From: Azospirillum brasilense
GTDB lineage: Bacteria > Pseudomonadota > Alphaproteobacteria > Azospirillales > Azospirillaceae
Direction: 5' to 3'
Assembly (NCBI RefSeq): GCF_022023855.1
Contig: NZ_CP059454.1
Coordinates: forward strand, 62,001-126,000
DNA: 64,000 nt
Positions 1-6,775 of the stretch are shown here, piece after piece. The notes under the pieces are model-generated. The model was given only the letters and a program-made list of their open reading frames with translations, was not told the DNA's origin and searched no databases. A program made the translations under genes and the position numbers. Within the stretch, counting starts at the first letter, position 1, and every line of letters starts with the position of its first letter.

Positions 1-381
1 GCGCACCGCCGGGCCGACCGGCCCCGAAGAGGCCGCAACCACGGCGCCCGTGGCGGCGGACAGACGGTCGAGAAGGAGCCGGCCCGCCTCGCCCGCGCCG
101 GCATGGCAGGCGTGGATGTGAATCTCGGTACCGCGTGCATCCGGCCAGGAGCGGTCGAGCAGCGAGCGCGCGTCCAGCGGCTGGGCACCCAGCAGGACCC
201 GCCCCGGCTCGCCATGGGCGACCAGATGCAGGACGGACGGGCGCGCGGCGAGCGCGGCGGCGAGAACGGCATGGCCATCCTCGGCGGAGGAAACGAGCGT
301 AACCTGAACGTCGGGACGGCGGTGGCTGAGCAGTGCGTCGAGATCCTCAAGCCCAGCGTCCGCGATGATGACTTCGTTCAA
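1..381 (-). CDS. DUF4347-domain surface protein, N-terminal part (cut by window edge)
   Basis: Read from the reverse complement: 127 codons without a stop, running off the left edge. The N-terminus has the pattern of DUF4347, a caspase/CHAT-like domain found at the front of very large RTX or cadherin-type adhesins. Visible marks are LHLVAHGEPG (the His motif), IHIHACHAGAG (the Cys motif) and TGAVVAAS. I chose a TTG start at 381 because GGAGAG lies about 6 bases upstream and the next residues (NEVIIADAGL) match the usual start of the domain; no ATG exists in frame. The frame stays open about 28 codons further up to a TAG, so a longer, N-terminally broken parent gene is possible. Proteins of this class are usually type I secretion cargo, which suits the HlyB/HlyD-type genes at the other end of the window, although linkage is unproven. 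Confidence 0.7.
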   Translation of the reverse strand, partial: MNEVIIADAGLEDLDALLSHRRPDVQVTLVSSAEDGHAVLAAALAARPSVLHLVAHGEPGRVLLGAQPLDARSLLDRSWPDARGTEIHIHACHAGAGEAGRLLLDRLSAATGAVVAASSGPVGPAVR

Positions 382-869
382 GGGGAACTCTCCGTAAATT
401 TTGTTGTGATCGTTGGGATGCCCGAGCGCCCCACCCGCGTATATGGCAAAGCGTGCGACTTCCTATGACATGAATTTCCAAGGTGTACTCCTGCAACTGC
501 CTAATAAGTAATAACTCCTACTACTCGCATGAAACGCCAATTCTATTGATATTCATTCCATACGGAGGCCTTCTTCAGAACCATCACTTTAGGACAACTT
601 AAGTCCTTTGGATGGATTGAAGTCCCGTGCGGTGAAGGATGGGCGCAATCGATATTGCCACGATGTATTTCGAAGCTTTGACGGGCGGCGGCGGTGACGC
701 GGATGCGCTGCCCTCTCCTTCGCGCTAAGCCCCCCGCCCAGGCCACCGCCTTATGCGCCTTCAGGGCTCTCGTGATACTTATCTCGCAGATCACTGCCGT
801 GCTTCATCGCAACACATGCAAGGTTGCCGAGACGTGGATCGCCGCATCGGTTCCATGAACGGTTGTCGC
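382..869. other. Intergenic stretch without a supported gene
   Basis: Only short open frames occur here and none has a recognisable product or a good ribosome site. The first 200 bases are AT-richer than the surroundings and may hold the promoter of the leftward DUF4347 gene. A remnant of a mobile element is possible next to the recombinase, but I recognise no transposase motif. Confidence 0.4.
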
Positions 870-1122
870 TCCGGCTTTATGAGCGGACTCTCGTGGTTTT
901 CGGCCATTTCGGCCCGTCTTCCGGCTTCAAGACCGAACTTTTCTCCGGCTTTATTTATGAGCCGACTCCCACCCATCCCCATCCTCGCGCCCACCTTGTG
1001 AGCGACGCCGGCTGGCGCGTCAGGCTGTTCAAATGGATTGTACAGGCGGCCAAACGATCGTTTTCTCAAAACGGATTGAACTGTACAGTGGGGCAGTTTT
1101 TCCGCTTTCATGAACGGACTCC
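870..1122. promoter_or_regulatory. Candidate res / recombinase binding region with dispersed repeats
   Basis: Related short repeats lie directly before the recombinase: TCCGGCTTTATGAGCGGACTC at 870-890, a degenerate copy at 919-939, a copy with a 5-bp longer centre at 944-969, and TCCGCTTTCATGAACGGACT at 1101-1120, whose right end abuts the start codon at 1123. Each is an imperfect inverted repeat (TCCG ... CGGA). A second pair, GGATTGTACAG at 1035-1045 and GGATTGAACTGTACAG at 1073-1088, lies between them. Serine resolvases bind several inverted-repeat subsites next to their own gene and repress it, so this layout fits a res site. No crossover site can be assigned from sequence alone. Confidence 0.45.
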
Positions 1123-2070
1123 ATGGCCCTCATCGGCTACGCCCGCGTTTCCACCGAAGACCAAGCCACCTTCAGCCAGCTCGACGAGCTGAAAGCCGCC
1201 GGCTGCTCGGTGATCTTCGAGGAAAAGGCATCGGGCGCCAGCCGGGCACGCCCGGAACTCGCCAAGGCCGTCGCCCAGGTGAAGCGCGGTGACATCCTGG
1301 TCGTGGCGCGCATCGACCGGCTGGCCCGTTCGCTCTCCCACCTGCTCGACGTGATCGAGGGGCTGGAGGCGGTCGGCGCCCACTTCAAGTCGCTGCGCGA
1401 CCCGATCGACACCTCCACACCGCAGGGCAAGTTCGCCCTCCAGGTGCTGGGCGCCGCGGCGGAGTTGGAGCGCGCGTTGATCCGTGAGCGCACCAAGGCC
1501 GGATTGCGGGCGGCCAAGGCGCGTGGGCGGGTGGGAGGCAATCCCGCCCTCAAGCGCCGCGATCCCGACGCCATTGCGACGCTCTCCGCCATCCGCGACC
1601 GGCAATATGTGGCCGATCTGTTGGCAAGCATGGAGGCTTGGCTGCCCAAGGTGCGCTCCATGCGCCCGGGGAACTCCTGGGGCAAAGTGGCCAAGACGCT
1701 CGGCCGGCTTGGCTCGCCCGACCGGCCCTGGACCGCCGACCGGCTGTCGCGGGCGGTCCACCGCCTTGTCGCGGAAGGCTTGGCCGAACCGGACCTGATC
1801 GCGCCGGCACCGCGCAAGCCGCCCAAGGACGACCTCCTGCTGGTCATCGCCGGCATCAAGGGGGCTGACCCGACCATCAGCCTGCGCGCGATCGCCGCGC
1901 GCTTGGAGGAAATGCACATCCGCACGCCGCGCCGTGGCACGATCTGGTCGGCGTCTTCGGTCAAAGCGCTGCTTGACCGCGCTGAGCGGTTCGGACTGAT
2001 CATCCCAGTGGCCGAGGGGAGGCGGGCTCGTCGCCGAGCACCTGACGCGCCAAGCGCCCCAAAAGCTTGA
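1123..2070 (+). CDS. Serine recombinase (resolvase/invertase family), long form
   Basis: 315 residues. The N-terminal catalytic domain (about 1-135) carries YARVST with the nucleophile Ser10 and Arg8, the ARIDRLARS segment at 62-70, and the ELERALIRERTKAGL helix that leads into the DNA-binding part. Classical Tn3 resolvases are about 185 residues. This one has about 170 extra residues with two helix-turn-helix-like segments (about 183-220 and 260-300; the second reads ISLRAIAARLEEMHI). Such proteins resolve plasmid multimers or transposon cointegrates by double-strand breakage at res. The start ATG has no clear Shine-Dalgarno and abuts a candidate res repeat, consistent with self-repression. 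A role in plasmid stability is inferred from repA in the same window. Confidence 0.85.
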   Translation: MALIGYARVSTEDQATFSQLDELKAAGCSVIFEEKASGASRARPELAKAVAQVKRGDILVVARIDRLARSLSHLLDVIEGLEAVGAHFKSLRDPIDTSTPQGKFALQVLGAAAELERALIRERTKAGLRAAKARGRVGGNPALKRRDPDAIATLSAIRDRQYVADLLASMEAWLPKVRSMRPGNSWGKVAKTLGRLGSPDRPWTADRLSRAVHRLVAEGLAEPDLIAPAPRKPPKDDLLLVIAGIKGADPTISLRAIAARLEEMHIRTPRRGTIWSASSVKALLDRAERFGLIIPVAEGRRARRRAPDAPSAPKA

Positions 2071-2480
2071 TCGGTCCTTGGCATCGAGCCGGCACGAGGC
2101 TTGCCAAACCGGACCGCGGAGAATGTCTTCGGCCATCCGCCGGTAGACGAAGGCCGGACGCAAACCGAAACCAGGGATCCTAGTTTCGGCGAAGGACATT
2201 CGTCGCGGTTCTTCACACGTTTGGCAAGTGTTTCTTGAACTATCCCACAGAGTTCCTCAAAAAAAACAAAGCATTAACTAATACCGCTAGCATTTAAAAC
2301 ATAGCATGTAACGAAAAAAGTAATTCAAAGAGACAAGCTGTATCTAGTATCTATACCTCATTTATTATTAATAAATTCACTTTTAAAAAACATAGCAAGA
2401 CATAATAGTGCTATGGCCTAACATAAATCTGCTTCTTGGACACATCTATCATCCGTAAATATCAGATTTACTGATTTTAG
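2071..2480. other. Intergenic region turning AT-rich
   Basis: The first 150 bases keep the local GC-rich composition. From about 2230 the sequence becomes strongly AT-rich with runs of A and T, as in the non-repeat part of the next gene. I see no gene, no convincing hairpin terminator and no RNA. The abrupt composition change suggests an edge of transferred DNA. Confidence 0.4.
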
Positions 2481-4520
2481 TTATATAACAATCAATGGGC
2501 TTAGAGATAAAATTTTATTACCAAGTGGCAATACTTCACTTCGTGCGGCGAGCGCGGCCTGCGCTGCGGTGAGCTCGGCATCCCGTGCGGCGAGTGCGGC
2601 CTGCGCTCCGGTGAGCTCGGCGCCCTGCGCGGCGAGTGCGGCTTGCGCTCCGGTGAGTTCGGCATCCCGTGCGGCGAGCGCGGCTTGCGCTCCGGTGAGC
2701 TCAGCGCCCTGCGCGGCGAGCGCGGCCTGCGCTCCGGTGAGTTCGGCATCCCGTGCGGCGAGTGCGGCCTGCGCTCCGGTGAGCTCAGCGCCCTGCGCGG
2801 CGAGTGCGGCTTGCGCTCCGGTGAGTTCGGCATCCCGTGCGGCGAGCGCGGCTTGCGCTCCGGTGAGTTCGGCATCCCGTGCGGCGAGCGCGGCTTGCGC
2901 TCCGGTGAGCTCAGCGCCCTGCGCGGCGAGCGCGGCCTGCGCTCCGGTGAGTTCGGCATCCCGTGCGGCGAGTGCGGCCTGCGCTCCGGTGAGCTCAGCG
3001 CCCTGCGCGGCGAGCGCGGCCTGCGCTCCGGTGAGCTCGGCATCCCGTGCGGCGAGTGCGGCCTGCGCTCCGGTGAGCTCGGCGCCCTGCGCGGCCAGTG
3101 CGGCCTGCGCTCCGGTGAGCTCGGCGCCCTGCGCGGCGAGTGCGGCTTGCGCTGCGGTGAGTTCGGCATCCCGTGCGGCGAGTGCGGCTTGCGCTGCGGT
3201 GAGCTCGGCATCCCGTGCGGCGAGCGCGGCCTGCGCTCCGGTGAGTTCGGCATCCCGTGCGGCGAGTGCGGCCTGCGCTGCGGTGAGTTCGGCATCCCGT
3301 GCGGCGAGTGCGGCCTGCGCTGCGGTGAGCTCGGCGCCCTGCGCGGCGAGCGCGGCCTGCGCTCCGGTGAGCTCAGCGCCCTGCGCGGCGAGTGCGGCTT
3401 GCGCTCCGGTGAGCTCGGCATCCCGTGCGGCGAGCGCGGCCTGCGCTCCGGTGAGCTCAGCGCCCTGCGCGGCAACTATAGACTGTGCCTCCTCAAATTT
3501 ATTTCTAAAATAGTTACCTTTAGTACGTTCAACTACTTTTTCACGAATAATATTTCTATAATGGGAAATCGGAATGCTATTCCTGAAGAAATGCTCGTGC
3601 TGCTCGAATTCAGCAGGAAGGGCCGCCGCTTCAAATATCTTGGTAGATGTATGAAGTATGTCCCTTGCCATTTCGTTTTGCGCCTCTATACACGCATGCC
3701 TTTCATTCTCGCCAAATGGCGCCAAACAATCCGAAAAAAGAAGCTCCTTTGGTTGATCAATAAATATGATTCTATCGTCTAGTTCTTCAAGGTATTTGTA
3801 TATCCAGTCAAGCTTTCCATTAATAAAGTTTCTCCTTTCAATATTAAACCACCCATGCTTTCCCCATCCGGTTTCGAAATCCCCAGACTCGTTCAAAAAA
3901 AGTTCAACAAAATACTGCCTAATAACAAAAACAGGGACTGAAATATTAAGTCTAGGCAAAATATACAATTCATAAAATTTCTTCAGAGAATCACGCAAAA
4001 GAATGTCATGAAATTCAGAAACAGCGTCAATCTCAATGACACCTTCCCCAAAAATCGCCTTATTATCAACGGAGATATGCCAAGAGGTTTGGTTATTATT
4101 TGAAATATAGCTGTCATTAATCCGAATGCATCCGGTCGAAATATCACGCAAGAACTCTACAATGAGAGCAGAGTGAAGATTCGACAACAAACGCAATGCT
4201 GCAGATTTTGTGCAATCTTCTACAATCTGCCTCGCCAATCCGGAAGGCATCTCTGACGGCAATGACGGCGGAGCTATTGGCTTTGATACAAACGAGATCG
4301 TTGATCCACGCCAAATACGATGAGTACGACCAACTGCGTTAAAAAAATCTTCAAACGCATGTATATTGCTACCACCAAGGATAATATAATCAAAACAAAA
4401 ATTTCTCTCATCTTGACTGATAAAACGATCATCAATTCGCAACTTATCATTGAGCAAACGCTCTTCAGTTTTTTTCCCGGAAATTTTCTTAACAAAAACA
4501 GAAAGCGGGCTCTTAATCAT
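2481..4520 (-). CDS. Unknown protein with AT-rich N-terminal domain and 22 tandem 14-residue coiled-coil repeats
   Basis: 679 residues. Residues 1-349 come from AT-rich DNA and hold FDYIILGGSN near residue 45 and a conserved-looking C-terminal third. The general pattern (a GS-type strand near the start, aromatic and acidic segments, FGENERH late) is loosely like DUF6270/SGNH-like proteins of polysaccharide loci; I cannot confirm this. Residues 350-657 are 22 exact-length copies of AARDAELTGAQAAL or AAQGAELTGAQAAL, two heptads each, predicted to form a long alanine-rich coiled coil. A 22-residue tail ends in LSLSPLIVI. Composition is very unlike the neighbours, suggesting acquisition. Copy number could change by slippage without a frameshift because the unit is 42 bp. 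Confidence 0.7.
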   Translation of the reverse strand: MIKSPLSVFVKKISGKKTEERLLNDKLRIDDRFISQDERNFCFDYIILGGSNIHAFEDFFNAVGRTHRIWRGSTISFVSKPIAPPSLPSEMPSGLARQIVEDCTKSAALRLLSNLHSALIVEFLRDISTGCIRINDSYISNNNQTSWHISVDNKAIFGEGVIEIDAVSEFHDILLRDSLKKFYELYILPRLNISVPVFVIRQYFVELFLNESGDFETGWGKHGWFNIERRNFINGKLDWIYKYLEELDDRIIFIDQPKELLFSDCLAPFGENERHACIEAQNEMARDILHTSTKIFEAAALPAEFEQHEHFFRNSIPISHYRNIIREKVVERTKGNYFRNKFEEAQSIVAAQGAELTGAQAALAARDAELTGAQAALAAQGAELTGAQAALAAQGAELTAAQAALAARDAELTAAQAALAARDAELTGAQAALAARDAELTAAQAALAARDAELTAAQAALAAQGAELTGAQAALAAQGAELTGAQAALAARDAELTGAQAALAAQGAELTGAQAALAARDAELTGAQAALAAQGAELTGAQAALAARDAELTGAQAALAARDAELTGAQAALAAQGAELTGAQAALAARDAELTGAQAALAAQGAELTGAQAALAARDAELTGAQAALAAQGAELTGAQAALAARDAELTAAQAALAARSEVLPLGNKILSLSPLIVI
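2550..3473. repeat. 42-bp minisatellite, 22 copies, inside the coding sequence
   Basis: 924 bases equal 22 units of 42 bp. Units differ at a few positions that switch between QG and RD at residues 3-4 and between TG and TA at residues 8-9 of the 14-residue unit. The two types often alternate, giving a partial 84-bp higher-order period in the distal half. The array is GC-rich inside an AT-rich gene. Because 42 is a multiple of 3, all three forward and some reverse frames stay open through the array, which produces large spurious frames. Confidence 0.95.
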
Positions 4521-4679
4521 AATACGCCTTACTATGTTCTGTGATCGCAGCTAGCCATTTACGCCACGTTGTGAATGTGACCTTAGTCGGTCTTCGAGGC
4601 GGCCCAGTACCGCACTTACTCATACAACCAGTATGACATTGGTGGTGTGACCAAACGCAAACAACCTTATACTTTAGAG

Positions 4680-4800
4680 GGCGCGGAAGAAAGGCTGTGC
4701 GCGACCGTTGCCCACGCACCCACCAGCGATGTGCGTTGCGGCCCTTCTGGTCGAAGCAGGCTTCATCTTGGAACCAGGGTTGGAAGTGGTGGGGACTGTC
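4680..4800 (-). pseudogene. IS630-family transposase fragment
   Basis: The reverse strand encodes PWFQDEACFDQKGRNAHRWW and then VRGQRSRTAF, which matches the central DDE block of IS630-family transposases (WxQDEARxGQKG ... RWWVxGQRP). Two otherwise typical positions have changed (R to C, G to D), and the rest of the transposase on either side is not recognisable. It is therefore a decayed remnant. It lies between the AT-rich repeat gene and the polysaccharide block and marks an old insertion point. Confidence 0.6.
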
Positions 4801-5110
4801 GGGAGTTTCGCGTAGGGACCCACAGGCGAAGGGCCGAAGAAAGCCCCATATGGCATGACGCAAAGCCCCCAGCATTGGGATTGCTCGCTCCTTCGTGGAA
4901 CAGATCAACAGCGAACTGGACACCAGCCACGATGCCGGTGTTGCCGTAACGGTCAAATTTTCGGGCTGAAAACCCCGGTCAGTGAAGCGTCCGTCACACG
5001 GCCCTCTGCTGCAGGCCGCGCTACGCGAGCGGACCTTTTCCGGCCACTCGCTGCGCGCCGCGCCTCTCGACGAAGTGAGCCGGGGGGCCGGTCCTCAAGC
5101 GCTGGAGAGG
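4801..5110. other. Intergenic stretch without a supported gene
   Basis: Mixed-composition sequence downstream of the methyltransferase gene at 5111. Open frames on both strands look like noise or further debris of the IS630 insertion. No terminator with a T-run is visible. Confidence 0.3.
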
Positions 5111-6775
5111 TCAGGGGGCGGCAATCATGGCCATGTGCTCAGTGGCAACCGACATCATGTGCCGGGCACTCTCCGCATGCTCGGGCACCTTCTGGAGTTG
5201 TTCGGCCAAACGCTGCAGCCATCGCAGCCGGTCCACGACACGGTCTTGCCGAGCGTAGACGTTCAAGTCCAGGATCGCCAGACAGAAAGCCAGATGCAGA
5301 AGGGTGCCGTCCTTCGGCAAGGACTGCTCCACCAGTTCCTGATCTTCGAAAAGATCGAACAGGCGAACGGCCAACCGATAATCGCCGTCATGGACAAGCC
5401 GCACGAACAGCTGGGCGGCCTTGTTTAGGCGCAGGACCAGCGGAACGACCGTCTGGCCGTCGAAACGGCTTCCCGTCGGCCGCCCCAGAGACACCAACGC
5501 CTCGATGGCGGCGTCGGGGTCGATCGGCCAGAGTGCGTCGACGGCCTCGCAGCGTGCCTGAAAGACGGTGTTCTCCAAATCCCCGTCGAACAGCCCGCCG
5601 GCCTGCAGAGCGCCCCCCATCTCCACCGCCAGGCGTTCCGCCACCCGCAGGAAGGCCAAGGTTTCCAGCGAGTCCTGCGCCGGCAGGCACCGCGCCAGTA
5701 GACCCCGCGTGAAAAGGACTGAGGCAAGGTTGTACGGTGCGCGCCTTGGCCGGCCCGGTCCGCCGGTAGGATCGCAGGACCCGATGGGAATCCGTCGGGG
5801 CCGCAGCAGGTCGATCCCGAAGCTCTCTTCATAGGCCTTGGCCAGCGTGCCGTAGAGTTCCAACGCTTCCAGGAACCGGCCGCTCAAGGCGTGGTGCCGG
5901 AAAAGCCGTGCTGCGGCACCGTTCCACACCGGCCCGCCCGGTGGCGAGACGCGCATGCGCTCTTTGAGATAGCGGGCGTAGACGGACGCATGCCCGCCCG
6001 CGCCCCCCGCCGAGGACAATGTGATCGGTGCATCCGACGCGAAGGCGGTCAGTCCTGACCCGTTGACTTCCACCATGACATGGTTGAAGCCGGCCTTGCG
6101 CAGCGCGCGCCGGATCGACAGGGGTGTATAGAGGATGAGGTGAGAGCCCGGCGCCAACAGGGCCCGAAGCATCCCCGGGGCGAAGGACGGCGTCAGAGCC
6201 TCCGCGTTGGGCGTCTTCAGCACCACGATGCCGCCGGGTGCCAGATGGTGGCGCAGGATCCCGATGAAGCCGTAGGGATCGTCGATGTGCTCGATCACTT
6301 CGGAGGAGTGGACGAGGTCGAACGGCTCTCCGATGCCGCTGTCGCGGTCCAGGTAGCGGGTGACGATCGGTGCGTCGAGCAGCTTCGCCCCGGACCGCGC
6401 CAGACCGCAGGGGTCGACCCCCACCGCCCGCCAACCGAAACAGCGGGCCGCCATGTCGACGGTGAAGCCGAAGCCGCAGCCCACGTCCAACAGGCTGGCT
6501 GGCCGGTGCGCCCGCAGCCGCGACAGCGTGTCGGTCATACCCCAGACATCCGCGCCCTGCTCGGCGTAATAGGCGGTGTAGTCGTCGGACGGGTCGTCTT
6601 CGTAGGAGGGGGGCGTACGGTCCTCGTAGAAATGCGCCGTGCAGACCCCGCAACGCAGCAGGACATGGGTCCTGTGCGTCTCGGTCACCGTCAACACCTC
6701 CGGATGATCCCCGTTCTTCCCACAGACCGGGCAGGCGTGACGGCGGCTCCGTCCGGAATCGGACCAAGCGATCAC
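5111..6775 (-). CDS. Zinc-ribbon class I SAM methyltransferase with C-terminal helical extension
   Basis: 554 residues from a GTG start at 6775. The start is fixed by the GTGA overlap with the stop of the preceding GT gene and by GGGGCGAG just upstream. Cys15/Cys18 and Cys42/Cys45 form a zinc-ribbon-like pair. LLDVGCGFGF at 95-104 is SAM motif I, followed by VGVDP and HSSEVIEHIDDP, the pattern of Methyltransf_11/23 enzymes. The last roughly 280 residues are helical and have no clear family. The gene is translationally coupled to the upstream GT, so it probably methylates a sugar or lipid-linked glycan made by it; the substrate is inferred. It has the same architecture as the protein at 19950-21749, so the two are paralogs. 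Confidence 0.8.
   Translation of the reverse strand: MIAWSDSGRSRRHACPVCGKNGDHPEVLTVTETHRTHVLLRCGVCTAHFYEDRTPPSYEDDPSDDYTAYYAEQGADVWGMTDTLSRLRAHRPASLLDVGCGFGFTVDMAARCFGWRAVGVDPCGLARSGAKLLDAPIVTRYLDRDSGIGEPFDLVHSSEVIEHIDDPYGFIGILRHHLAPGGIVVLKTPNAEALTPSFAPGMLRALLAPGSHLILYTPLSIRRALRKAGFNHVMVEVNGSGLTAFASDAPITLSSAGGAGGHASVYARYLKERMRVSPPGGPVWNGAAARLFRHHALSGRFLEALELYGTLAKAYEESFGIDLLRPRRIPIGSCDPTGGPGRPRRAPYNLASVLFTRGLLARCLPAQDSLETLAFLRVAERLAVEMGGALQAGGLFDGDLENTVFQARCEAVDALWPIDPDAAIEALVSLGRPTGSRFDGQTVVPLVLRLNKAAQLFVRLVHDGDYRLAVRLFDLFEDQELVEQSLPKDGTLLHLAFCLAILDLNVYARQDRVVDRLRWLQRLAEQLQKVPEHAESARHMMSVATEHMAMIAAP

Noticed and set aside
543-794. Small minus-strand frame near the recombinase
   Set aside because: No ribosome site, no family, mixed composition. 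It may be chance or debris.
1108-2216. Minus-strand frames of about 360 codons opposite the recombinase
   Set aside because: They are arginine- and proline-rich shadows. The plus frame has all serine-recombinase residues.
2550-3473. CRISPR-like array
   Set aside because: There are no spacers. Units are contiguous, 42 bp, coding and nearly identical throughout.
2643-3782. Long frames on both strands through the minisatellite (379, 314 and 324 codons)
   Set aside because: The 42-bp period keeps every frame open. Only the 2481-4520 minus frame continues into a non-repeat domain with normal protein composition.
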